In this document: positions 45,305-53,079 of the stretch, piece after piece
Layout of the letters: every line of letters starts with the position of its first letter
Numbering within the stretch: position 1 is the first letter of the stretch
DNA from: an uncultured Tateyamaria sp.
Lineage (GTDB): Bacteria > Pseudomonadota > Alphaproteobacteria > Rhodobacterales > Rhodobacteraceae
Reading direction: 5' to 3'
DNA: 64,000 bases
NCBI RefSeq assembly: GCF_947487805.1
Contig: NZ_CANKXW010000011.1
Location: forward strand, 62,001-126,000
Translations under genes and position numbers: made by a program
The notes under the pieces: generated by a model
Told to the model about the DNA's origin: nothing
Databases searched by the model: none
What the model saw: the letters and a program-made list of their open reading frames with translations, nothing else

Positions 45305-46654
45305 ATGAAAAATCTGATCTGGATCGTGGTTGCTGCGGTTGTGCTGGGCGGGGCGTATCTGCTCTTTTCCGGCAAAACGCCGCAAGAGGCGGTGACGGAT
45401 GCCGCCGAGGCCGTGAATGCGCCCGCCGCTCTGGAGAGCGCAAGCGACGCCGTCGGTGCCGCGGCTGACGCCACGACCGACACCGTGGCCGGTGCGGTTG
45501 ATGCGGCAACGGATGCCGTGGGCAGCGCGGTTGATGCGGTTGCCGAAACCGCCGAGGACGCCGCTGCCGCAGCCGGTGACGCGGTTGACGCGGCCGTGGA
45601 CGCCGCAACTGATGCTGGCCAGGCACTGGTCGAGACCGGTGAAAATGCCGTCGATGCCGTTGCCGATGCTGCGAGCGACGCGGTGGATGCGGTGACGGGC
45701 ACGGCGGGTGATGCCGTTGATGCCACGGCGGACGCGGCCAGCGACACCGCAGATGCCGTGGCTGACACCGCCAGTGATGCGGCTGATGCGACCGCAGACG
45801 CCGCCGACGCCGCCGTTGAGACTGCGGACGAGGCGGTTGATGCCACCGCAGACGCGGCCAGCGACACCGCAGATGCCGTGGCTGACACCGCCAGTGATGC
45901 GGCTGATGCGACCGCAGACGCCGCAGACGCCGCCGTTGAGACAGCGGACGAGGCGGTTGATGCGACCGCGGACGCGGCCAGCGACACCGCAGATGCCGTG
46001 GCTGACACCGCCAGTGATGCAGCTGATGCGACCGCAGACGCAGCCGACGCCGCCGTTGAGACAGCGGACGAGGCGGTTGATGCGACCGCAGACGCGGCCA
46101 GTGACACGGCTGATGCCGTGGCCGATACTGCAACTGACGCCGTGGATGCGACCACGGACGCCGCAACAGATGCGGTCGATGCAACCACGGACGCAGCCAG
46201 CGACGCGGCAGATGCGGCTACGGATACGGCGACTGATGCTGCCGAAGCAGTGACCGAAGTGGACCAAAACGCCGCCGCCGCAGCAGCGGATGCGGGTGCG
46301 GATGCCACCGAGGCGGCGACAGATGCCGTCACCGAAACCACCGAGGCCGCGACTGAAACGGCCGAGCCTGCGACCAACACGGTCGACACGCTGGTGCAGG
46401 AAGGTGGCAATGACGCCATCGCCGAGGCCGCCGAAACAGCCGCCGAAGGGACCGAAACCGCGACAGGCGGTCTGGCGGATCTGCTGACCGTGGACGGGTT
46501 CGACCTGACCAAGGTGACCGACATGATCGACAACTCCGACGCTCTGAACGCGATCCAGAAAACGACGCTCAAGGCGGGGATCGAACAGGCCCAGGACAAT
46601 CCCGAAGTCCTCAAGGGTCTTCTGGATCAGCTGAAAGACGCGATGGGCCTCTGA
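45305..46654 (+). CDS. Membrane-anchored Ala/Asp-rich helical repeat protein
   Basis: A 449-residue protein of no recognised family. It has an N-terminal membrane anchor (residues 4-21, IWIVVAAVVLGGAYLLF), then about 365 residues almost wholly of Ala, Asp, Thr, Val, Glu and Ser with no Lys, Arg or His, patterned as a continuous acidic amphipathic helix (DAADATADAAD-like), and a small C-terminal domain (388-449, GGLADLLTVDGF...). Residues 139-258 are three identical 40-residue repeats. Charge placement predicts the acidic part outside the inner membrane. AAAGGGG precedes the ATG. The 11-residue-like periodicity recalls LEA/apolipoprotein helices; function unknown. Confidence 0.85.
   Translation: MKNLIWIVVAAVVLGGAYLLFSGKTPQEAVTDAAEAVNAPAALESASDAVGAAADATTDTVAGAVDAATDAVGSAVDAVAETAEDAAAAAGDAVDAAVDAATDAGQALVETGENAVDAVADAASDAVDAVTGTAGDAVDATADAASDTADAVADTASDAADATADAADAAVETADEAVDATADAASDTADAVADTASDAADATADAADAAVETADEAVDATADAASDTADAVADTASDAADATADAADAAVETADEAVDATADAASDTADAVADTATDAVDATTDAATDAVDATTDAASDAADAATDTATDAAEAVTEVDQNAAAAAADAGADATEAATDAVTETTEAATETAEPATNTVDTLVQEGGNDAIAEAAETAAEGTETATGGLADLLTVDGFDLTKVTDMIDNSDALNAIQKTTLKAGIEQAQDNPEVLKGLLDQLKDAMGL
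45719..46078 (+). repeat. Three tandem 120-bp repeats in the Ala/Asp-rich gene
   Basis: Units start at 45719, 45839 and 45959. Copies 1 and 2 differ at 4 of 120 bases, copies 2 and 3 at 5 of 120, and every difference is synonymous: the encoded 40-residue units are identical. A partial fourth unit follows. Confidence 0.95.
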
Positions 46655-46702
46655 CCCGCGCGGGGCCGGGGGGCCATACCCTCCGGCCACACCCTGCATA
46701 CG

Positions 46703-46738
46703 AAAAAGGCCGGAGCGCATGTCGCCTCCGGCCTTTTT
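46703..46738. terminator. Strong bidirectional terminator
   Basis: A perfect 13-bp stem (AAAAAGGCCGGAG/CTCCGGCCTTTTT, 10-nt loop) with T runs on both strands, between the convergent repeat-protein gene and fpr. Confidence 0.92.
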
Positions 46739-46760
46739 TGATCTGCGATTGAAGGCAGGA

Positions 46761-47612
46761 TCAGTCGAGGAATGCCTTCTCCACCACGTAATGGGCGGGT
46801 TTGGAATTGGCGCCTTCTTCCAGACCATACGCCTCGAACATCGCCTTGAGTTCCAGGTTGAACGCCAGGTTGCCACAGATCATCGCGCGGTCCGTGTCAG
46901 GGTTCAGCGGCGGCACGCCCAGATCGGCAAAGGCCTCGCCCGACTTCATCAGATCGGTGATGCGGCCCATCTTGGGGCTCTCTTCGCGGGTGGTGGTGGG
47001 GTAATACTTGATCTTCTTCCAGAAGCCATCGCCGATCAACTCGTTCAACAGCGCGTCCGACTTCAGATCCTCGATCAGCTTGGCACCATATTCCAGCTCG
47101 CCCACCTCGCGGCAGGTGTGCGTGATGATGACCTCGTCATAATCCTCATAGGTCTGCGGCTCGCGCAAGAGCGAGGCAAAAGGCGCAAAACCGGTACCGG
47201 TGGCAAAGAACCACAGCCGCTTGCCCGGCAACAACGCGTCATGCACCAAGGTTCCCACGGGCTTGGGGCGCAGAATGATCTCTTCGCCCACCTTGATGTG
47301 CTGCAACCGCGAGGTCAGCGGGCCGTCGGGCACCTTGATCGAATAGAACTCCAACTCCTCGTCCCAGCTGGGCGAGGCGATGGAGTAGGCGCGCAGCAGC
47401 GGCTTTTGCTTGCCGGTCTCGGGATGTGGCTCGCCCATCAGGCCGATCATCACGAACTCGCCCGACCGGAACCGCAGCGACGCAGGCCGCGTCACGCGGA
47501 AGGAAAACAGACGGTCGGTCCAGTGCGTGACCTGCGTCACGGTCTGGGCATCGGGCAGGGCGGGGGTCGCCTTGACGGCGCTGGCTTGGTTCACAGGTGT
47601 TTGCTCGGTCAT
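46761..47612 (-). CDS. fpr: Ferredoxin-NADP+ reductase
   Basis: A 283-residue FAD enzyme exchanging electrons between NADPH and ferredoxin or flavodoxin. Seen: FAD motif LRAYSIASP, the NADP region FATGTGFAPFASLLR, and the C-terminal YVVEKAFLD typical of bacterial FPR. It is last of the leftward run behind the cys genes (107 bp after DUF934). No CysJ flavoprotein is encoded here, so FPR plus ferredoxin is a plausible electron source for CysI; this is inference. Confidence 0.94.
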   Translation of the reverse strand: MTEQTPVNQASAVKATPALPDAQTVTQVTHWTDRLFSFRVTRPASLRFRSGEFVMIGLMGEPHPETGKQKPLLRAYSIASPSWDEELEFYSIKVPDGPLTSRLQHIKVGEEIILRPKPVGTLVHDALLPGKRLWFFATGTGFAPFASLLREPQTYEDYDEVIITHTCREVGELEYGAKLIEDLKSDALLNELIGDGFWKKIKYYPTTTREESPKMGRITDLMKSGEAFADLGVPPLNPDTDRAMICGNLAFNLELKAMFEAYGLEEGANSKPAHYVVEKAFLD

Positions 47613-47718
47613 AACTATGTCAACGCAGGTTTACACCTGCGCCTCTCTCTTTGGGAAGGATTTTGTCGCGGGGATAAGGGCGCAAATGGTCGCGCGCCTT
47701 GATCCGTGTCAACGCAGG

Positions 47719-48129
47719 CTAGTGGTTCGACTGCCCGCGCAGACGCGCCTGATAGTCGTGGTTCTGCCAATCGGCGCGGAACGTCCACTGGTCTTCGGGC
47801 TGGCGGGCGGCCAGAGCCTGGGCGATCTCGACCTCGTCGAACCCGGACCGGCGCGCCATCGCGTATTGATCCGAAATCACGTGCCCCCGCGCCCGCAAAC
47901 GGCCCCGAAAGCCGCGCAACCGCAGCATCCGCGCAATGGTAAACCCGCGCCCGTCGGCAAAGCTGGGGAAATCCACGCGGATGATCTCCGCGCTCAGCGG
48001 GATCTGATCGGGGTCGGCGTCGCTGGGCACATCAAGGGCCACGGCGTCATTGGCGGCCTCGCCCAAGGGCGTGTAACCGCGATCCCATGTGTCGGGGCCA
48101 AAGCCCTGATCCGTCACAATAATTGTCAT
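47719..48129 (-). CDS. DUF934 protein of the sulfite reductase operon
   Basis: A 136-residue DUF934 protein. Signature stretch: IIRVDFPSFADGRGFTIARMLRLRGFRGRLRA and HVISDQYAMARRSGFDEVEI. Function unknown, but the family is almost always encoded beside cysI/cysH, as here (ATGA overlap with cysH). Start at 48129 after GGAGAAAGC; a longer frame would lie inside cysH. Confidence 0.9.
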   Translation of the reverse strand: MTIIVTDQGFGPDTWDRGYTPLGEAANDAVALDVPSDADPDQIPLSAEIIRVDFPSFADGRGFTIARMLRLRGFRGRLRARGHVISDQYAMARRSGFDEVEIAQALAARQPEDQWTFRADWQNHDYQARLRGQSNH

Positions 48130-48878
48130 TTGCTTTCTCCTACGCGCACCATTCTGCCATTCACAAAATGGATGCCACATTCGTCCTTGTCCGTATCGCG
48201 CCAGCGTCCGGCGCGGGGGTCTTCACCTCGTGCCACTGGCGAGGTGCAGGGCGCGCAGCCGATGCTGGGATAGCCCCGCGCCACCAGCGGATGCCGGGGC
48301 AGGCGGTTTTCGTCCATATACTCGGCCACATCCGCAGGGGCCCAGCGGGCCAGCGGATTGACCTTGATCCGGCCCGTGTCGTCCTCGACCTCAAAGAATT
48401 CGAGACGCGCGCGTGTGCCGGATTGGTAGCGTTTGCGCCCGGTGATCCAGCCGCCGTAAGGCGCCAGCGCCTGTTGCAGAGGCCGCGTCTTGCGCAGCGC
48501 GCAGCACGCATCGGTGTCACGCCGGTGCAATGTGCCGTCCGGGTCCTGTACCACAATGTCCTGCGCGCGGATCACGGTCACGTTTTCCAGCCGCAGCCGT
48601 TCGGCCACGTCCTGCTGGTACACCAGCGTCTCGGCAAAGAGCATCTCGGTGTCGATAAAGATCACCGGCACGTCCCGCCGCACCATCGCCGCCAGATGCA
48701 ACAGCACCACCGATTCCGCGCCAAAGCTGGACACGAGTGCGATGTCCGGCACCGCGTCAAAGGCCGCGCGCAGCACATCCGTGGCGCCGTGATGGGTCAG
48801 TTTCGCGTTCAGCGCGCTGACCATCACATGCGCCTCGGGCTGCGTCGGGCCGTGCATATTTGGGGAACAATGAAGCAT
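48126..48878 (-). CDS. cysH: Assimilatory APS/PAPS reductase
   Basis: A 250-residue phosphoadenylyl/adenylyl-sulfate reductase producing sulfite. The PP-loop region is SFGAESVVLLHL. Both Cys pairs are present (C125-C126 and C208/C211 in GCAPC), so it should hold a [4Fe-4S] cluster, the hallmark of the plant/bacterial APS type that uses APS directly. The C-terminal catalytic ECGIH motif is at 233-237. Start at 48878; the next in-frame ATG (48857) has no ribosome binding site. Overlaps DUF934. Confidence 0.95.
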   Translation of the reverse strand: MLHCSPNMHGPTQPEAHVMVSALNAKLTHHGATDVLRAAFDAVPDIALVSSFGAESVVLLHLAAMVRRDVPVIFIDTEMLFAETLVYQQDVAERLRLENVTVIRAQDIVVQDPDGTLHRRDTDACCALRKTRPLQQALAPYGGWITGRKRYQSGTRARLEFFEVEDDTGRIKVNPLARWAPADVAEYMDENRLPRHPLVARGYPSIGCAPCTSPVARGEDPRAGRWRDTDKDECGIHFVNGRMVRVGESK

Positions 48879-48884
48879 CAGACC

Positions 48885-50549
48885 CTATTCCGCGGCAACC
48901 TTGGTCTCGGGGTAGAGGGCGGACTTGAACGGGGCGAGGCCCGTGCGCCGGTAGGTGTCGAGGAATGTCTCGTCCGCGTCGCTGCGCAGGTCGAGATAGG
49001 TGTCCACGATCCGTTCCACCGCCGGGACGATCTCGTCCGCGGAAAAGCCGGGGCCGACGCGGTCGCCGACGGCAGCCGTTTCGGTGTGATCGCCGCCCAG
49101 CGTGATCTGGTAGTTTTCGACGCCTGCGCGGTCGAGGCCGAGGATGCCGATATGGCCCACATGGTGGTGGCCACAGGCGTTGATGCAGCCCGAGATCTTG
49201 ATCTTGAGCGCGCCGATCTCGTGCTCGCGTTTGAGGTCATCAAAGGCTGTGGCGATCTCCTGGGCGATGGGGATCGAGCGGGCCGTGGCCAGCGCGCAAT
49301 AGTCCATGCCGGGGCAGGCGATGATGTCGCTGATCAGGCCGATATTGGCGGTGGCGAGGTCCGCGTCCTTGAGGCGCGCGTGCAGCGCGGGCAGGTCGGA
49401 CACGTGCACATGGGGCAGGATCACGTTCTGTTCGTGGCTGATGCGCAATTCGTCGTGGCCGTAGTCTTGCGCCAGATCGGCCATCAGGCGCATCTGGTCC
49501 GCGCTGGCGTCACCGGGTGTGGCCCCGTGTTTCTTGAGCGAGATCGACACGATCTTGTAACCCGGCGCCTTGTGGGCGGTCAGGTTGGTGTCGGCCCAGC
49601 TGCGGAAAACGGGGTCGTTGTGATAGGCGTCCTTGAACGGTGCCTCGGACGCAGTCTTGAACGCGGGAGCGGCAAAGTGCTCTTCGATCTCGCGCAGCAT
49701 CTGGACATCCACGCCCGAGAAGGTCTTGCGCGTTTCCACAAACCGTTCTTCGACCAGGCGACGGATTTCGTCGATGCCGTGCTCGTGCACGGTGATCTTG
49801 ATGCGCGCCTTGTACTTGTTGTCGCGGCGGCCGATCTGGTTCCAGACGGACACGACCGCTTCGAGGTACGGCAGCAGGTCCGCTTCGGGCAGGAAGTCGG
49901 TGATGACCTTGCCGATCATCGGCGTCCGGCCCAGGCCACCACCCACGATGATCTCGTAGCCGCGTTGCCCGTCACGGGTGACCATGCGGATGCCGATGTC
50001 ATGGGCCTTGGTCACAGCACGGTCGTTGGGCGAGCCGGTGATGGCGATCTTGAACTTGCGGGGCATGAACTGGAACTCGGGGTGGTCGGTAGACCACTGG
50101 CGCATCAGCTCGGCCACGGGGCGCGGGTCGGCAATCTCGTCCGCTGCGGCCCCTGCGAAATGGTCGGCGGTCACGTTGCGGATCGTGTTGCCAGAGGTCT
50201 GGATGGCGTGCATGCCCACCTCGGCCAGCGCGTCCAGCATGTCCGGCACGTCCTTCAACTCGGGCCAGTTGTACTGGATGTTCTGGCGCGTGGTGAAGTG
50301 GCCATAGCCCTTGTCCCAGCGCTCTGCGATCTCGGCCAGCTTGCGCATCTTGGCGCTGTCCAGCGTGCCATAGGGGATGGCCACGCGCAGCATATAGGCG
50401 TGCAGTTGCAGATAGAGACCGTTCATCAGGCGCAGCGGCTTGAACTCGTCCTCGGTCAGGGCACCTGCGATGCGGCGCTCGACCTGCGCGCGGAACTGGC
50501 GGTTGCGTTCCGCAAGAAACGCGGTGTCGAACTCGGAATAGCTGTACAT
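48885..50549 (-). CDS. cysI: Sulfite reductase hemoprotein (siroheme, 4Fe-4S)
   Basis: A 554-residue nitrite/sulfite reductase-type protein; sulfite is the probable substrate given cysH and cysG. Two repeated ferredoxin-like half-domains surround the siroheme. Cluster/siroheme Cys lie in ACPGMDYC and SGCINACGHHH. TTRQNIQYNW in the first half is the conserved substrate-side region. ATG overlaps the stop of DUF2849 by one base. Confidence 0.95.
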   Translation of the reverse strand: MYSYSEFDTAFLAERNRQFRAQVERRIAGALTEDEFKPLRLMNGLYLQLHAYMLRVAIPYGTLDSAKMRKLAEIAERWDKGYGHFTTRQNIQYNWPELKDVPDMLDALAEVGMHAIQTSGNTIRNVTADHFAGAAADEIADPRPVAELMRQWSTDHPEFQFMPRKFKIAITGSPNDRAVTKAHDIGIRMVTRDGQRGYEIIVGGGLGRTPMIGKVITDFLPEADLLPYLEAVVSVWNQIGRRDNKYKARIKITVHEHGIDEIRRLVEERFVETRKTFSGVDVQMLREIEEHFAAPAFKTASEAPFKDAYHNDPVFRSWADTNLTAHKAPGYKIVSISLKKHGATPGDASADQMRLMADLAQDYGHDELRISHEQNVILPHVHVSDLPALHARLKDADLATANIGLISDIIACPGMDYCALATARSIPIAQEIATAFDDLKREHEIGALKIKISGCINACGHHHVGHIGILGLDRAGVENYQITLGGDHTETAAVGDRVGPGFSADEIVPAVERIVDTYLDLRSDADETFLDTYRRTGLAPFKSALYPETKVAAE

Positions 50550-50848
50550 TATTGCAGCTCCACTTGCTTGCCATGGGCATAGTTGCTGGGACCGGTGGCC
50601 CGGAATGTTTCGCGGAAATGAGTGGGGGCGGGCACGCCGTCCGTCACGGCCACATCGGCCAGATAGGCGCCCACAACCACATCAACCTGCTGCGAGGCCT
50701 CGATCAGACGCAGATCGGCATCGGCCTCATCGGTCAGCACCTCGGCCTCGTCCAGCCGGCGGGTCCAGCCCGTTGCAGTCTGGTAAATCACGTCGCCTGC
50801 GAGCAAATGATTGGCGGTGACCACTTTGGGGGTGAAAGCCTTGGGCAT
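50549..50848 (-). CDS. DUF2849 protein of the cys operon
   Basis: A 99-residue DUF2849 protein: VTANHLLAGDVIYQTATGWTRRLDEAEVL, then HFRETFRATGPSNYAHGK. Function unknown; it is consistently found between cysG and cysI in alphaproteobacteria. Single-base overlaps on both sides (TAATG-type) show tight coupling. Confidence 0.9.
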   Translation of the reverse strand: MPKAFTPKVVTANHLLAGDVIYQTATGWTRRLDEAEVLTDEADADLRLIEASQQVDVVVGAYLADVAVTDGVPAPTHFRETFRATGPSNYAHGKQVELQ

Positions 50849-52251
50849 CAGTGCGCCTCCTGAATTTGGGGCATGGGAATCTCGGGGATGGCGGCCAGCG
50901 CCGCGCGCGGGGCGAGACCGATAAAGGTCAGGGCAGGGCCGCCCAGACCGGCGCGGCTCAGGGTCGGCTCCATCTCGGCTACGGTGGTGGACAGGACCTG
51001 CTGATCCGCACGGCTGGCATTCTCAACAAACGTCACCGGCGTGGCCGGATCAATCCCGTGCATCAGCAACCTTCCTTGGATGAACCGCGCCGATTTCTTG
51101 CCCATATAGACCGCGGCCACTTCGCCGGGCTGCGCCAGCGCGCGCCAGTCGTGATCGGCAAAGCCACGCGTGTCATGACCCGTGAGGAAGCGCACCGACG
51201 AATTGCGGCCCCGCCGCGTCAGCGACTGACCGATAGAGGCGACGGCCGCAGAGGCTGCCGTGATACCCGGCACGATGTGATAGTCGACATTCGCGCCCGT
51301 CACGGCATCGATCTCTTCGTCCAGACGACCAAACACAGTGGCGTCGCCGGACTTCAGACGCACGACCTGCGCGCCTTTGAGGCCATGCTCCACGATCAGT
51401 TCGTTGATGACCTCTTGCGGGGTCGAGGGGCCAAAGGCTTCCTTGCCCACGTCAATCATGGTTGCCTCGCGGCGGGCCAGTTCGAGGATCTCCTTGGAAA
51501 TCAGGCGGTCGTAAATCACCACATCCGCCTCATCCAGCGCCTTGCGCGCTTTCAACGTCAACAGTTCGGGATCACCGGGGCCCGCCCCGACAAAGGCAAC
51601 GTGGCCGCGGCGCGTCTCGCGCAGCAGGTGATCGGCCAGCAGGTTGTCCAGCGCGGGCTGCACGGCCTCGACACTTTCGGCCACTGCCTTGGGACCTGCA
51701 TTGAAATAGTAGTCACGCCAGAAGTCCCGGCGCGCACGGCCAAAGGGCAGGGCGTCAGCCGCCTTGCGAAACGCCTTGCCGATCCGCGCCAGCGTGCCCA
51801 GCGACGTGGGCAAACGCTCTTCAAGGTCGGCCTTGATGGCGCGGGCCAGCACGGGGGCGGCCCCTTCGGTGCCGATGGCGACAGTGACAGGATCACGGTC
51901 CACGATGGCGGGGGTGATGAACTGGCTGTCAGCCAGATTGTCGACGATGTTGACCAGCGCGCCGTCCGCATGGGCGATGGCGGCTGTGCGCTTGTCCTCG
52001 GTGGCGTCCTCGTCGGCAGCATAGAACAGGGCGGCACACATCGCATCGCCCGGCTCCATCGCACGGTCGATCAGGCGCAGCTTACCCTCGGCGGCCCAGT
52101 TCTTGATCTGATCGTCGGCGTCGGGCGCAAAGACCGAGATATGCGCCGTTGTCTTCATCAGCAGGCGCAGTTTCGCCAGAGCGGCATCGCCGCCACCCGA
52201 CAGCACGATCCGACGACCTGCGGTGTTCAGGAAGATGGGAAAATGGTTCAT
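50848..52251 (-). CDS. cysG: Siroheme synthase CysG
   Basis: A 467-residue multifunctional enzyme. The N-terminal domain (about 1-205) is the precorrin-2 dehydrogenase/ferrochelatase, with GRRIVLSGGGDAALAKLR. The C-terminal domain (about 215-455) is uroporphyrinogen III methyltransferase: VGAGPGDPELLTLKA, VVIYDRLIS, VRLKSGDATVFGR, and YMG. It makes the siroheme for the CysI encoded in the same operon, of which it is the first gene. Confidence 0.96.
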   Translation of the reverse strand: MNHFPIFLNTAGRRIVLSGGGDAALAKLRLLMKTTAHISVFAPDADDQIKNWAAEGKLRLIDRAMEPGDAMCAALFYAADEDATEDKRTAAIAHADGALVNIVDNLADSQFITPAIVDRDPVTVAIGTEGAAPVLARAIKADLEERLPTSLGTLARIGKAFRKAADALPFGRARRDFWRDYYFNAGPKAVAESVEAVQPALDNLLADHLLRETRRGHVAFVGAGPGDPELLTLKARKALDEADVVIYDRLISKEILELARREATMIDVGKEAFGPSTPQEVINELIVEHGLKGAQVVRLKSGDATVFGRLDEEIDAVTGANVDYHIVPGITAASAAVASIGQSLTRRGRNSSVRFLTGHDTRGFADHDWRALAQPGEVAAVYMGKKSARFIQGRLLMHGIDPATPVTFVENASRADQQVLSTTVAEMEPTLSRAGLGGPALTFIGLAPRAALAAIPEIPMPQIQEAH

Positions 52252-52324
52252 CTGCGCCTCGTTTCGTGAATTCTGACCCTCAATATAGGAAATTTTCCCG
52301 GTTTGGCGCTAGACAGCGGCGCAG

Positions 52325-52345
52325 ATAAGGATGATTGTTCCTTAT
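52325..52345. promoter_or_regulatory. Lrp-type operator candidate between cysG and the regulator
   Basis: A perfect inverted repeat ATAAGGA-N7-TCCTTAT (52325-52331 and 52339-52345), 46 bp before the regulator start. A second, shorter dyad (GGAAA/TTTTCC) lies near 52288. Both are in the 140-bp divergent gap. Confidence 0.55.
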
Positions 52346-52391
52346 GTTTGCAGGTGCAGAACGCCTGTTTCCCGAATTGGAGCGCTTTGGA

Positions 52392-52859
52392 ATGTCTGTT
52401 CGCATCGACGACGTGGATCGCAAAATTCTGGCCGAGCTACAGCGCGATGCCAGCCAGTCGCTGGACGATATCGCCCGCGCGGTGGGGTCCTCAAAGACGC
52501 CGGTGTGGAACCGGATTCGCAAGTTGCGAGAGGCCGGTGTGGTGGGTCAGCAGACGGTTGTGCTGGATGCCGAGGCACTGGGGTTCGAGGCCTGTTTCTT
52601 TGTCCTGATCCGCACGTCAGAGCACGAGGCGGATTGGCAGGCGAAGTTCCTGCAGGCCTTGCGCGACCGGGCCGAGGTGCAAGAGGCGCACCGGCTGGCG
52701 GGTGACATCGACTACATCCTCAAGGTGCGGGTCAAGAACGCGCGGGCCTATGACGCGTTCTACCAGGCGCTGATCTCGGAGGTGCGGGTGCACAACGTCA
52801 CGGCGCTGCTGTCGATGGAAGAGATCAAGTCCACCACGATGCTGCCTATCGAGACGTGA
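52392..52859 (+). CDS. Lrp/AsnC family regulator, probably of the cys operon
   Basis: A 155-residue Lrp-type regulator: N-terminal winged helix (about 1-60, LDDIARAVGSSKTPVWNRIRKL) and a C-terminal RAM ligand-binding domain (about 68-150). Start at 52392 (MSVRIDDVDRKIL) after GGAG. Divergent from cysG with a 7-bp inverted repeat in between. Control of sulfur assimilation is inferred from position. Confidence 0.9.
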   Translation: MSVRIDDVDRKILAELQRDASQSLDDIARAVGSSKTPVWNRIRKLREAGVVGQQTVVLDAEALGFEACFFVLIRTSEHEADWQAKFLQALRDRAEVQEAHRLAGDIDYILKVRVKNARAYDAFYQALISEVRVHNVTALLSMEEIKSTTMLPIET

Positions 52860-53079
52860 TCAAAAGGAGCGCTACCGCGCATTCTTTATGCTGCCAGCGG
52901 TGAGGCGACGCTTTGCTTGTGACGCTGCGCGGCTTGGACAGTTTGGATGTTTTGCTGAGAGGTCGCTTAAGGCGCAGTGCGTCTTAAGCGACCTGTTCGA
53001 GGGTGATGTGAGTCGCGCCCGCATCAAGGACAAGCCGCCTGCGGCGGTGACCTTTGGCCATCCTTGACCCGGTCCCGAC
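52860..53079. other. Interval with a perfect 12-bp inverted repeat and a short open frame
   Basis: 220 bp with no convincing gene. It holds a perfect 12-bp inverted repeat, AGGTCGCTTAAG (52960-52971) and CTTAAGCGACCT (52983-52994) with an 11-nt loop and no T tract. A 59-codon frame runs from an ATG at 52888 to 53067 without a good ribosome binding site (protein ending in IKDKPPAAVTFGHP). It may be a terminator region or a repeat relic. Confidence 0.4.

Noticed and set aside
45719-46078. 120-bp repeats as a non-coding satellite
   Set aside because: They keep one reading frame and all differences are synonymous, so they are coding.
45300-46184. Long open frame on the minus strand (about 294 codons) and another plus-strand frame across the repeat gene
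   Set aside because: Both are by-products of the low-complexity GC-rich repeats; they read as Arg/His/Pro-rich low-complexity sequence and lack start signals, whereas the plus frame at 45305 has a ribosome binding site and a membrane anchor.
47619-47718. 11-bp direct repeat GTCAACGCAGG on both sides of the fpr-DUF934 gap as an insertion footprint
   Set aside because: No element lies between the copies and the spacing carries no mobile-gene sequence; probably chance or a minor regulatory repeat.
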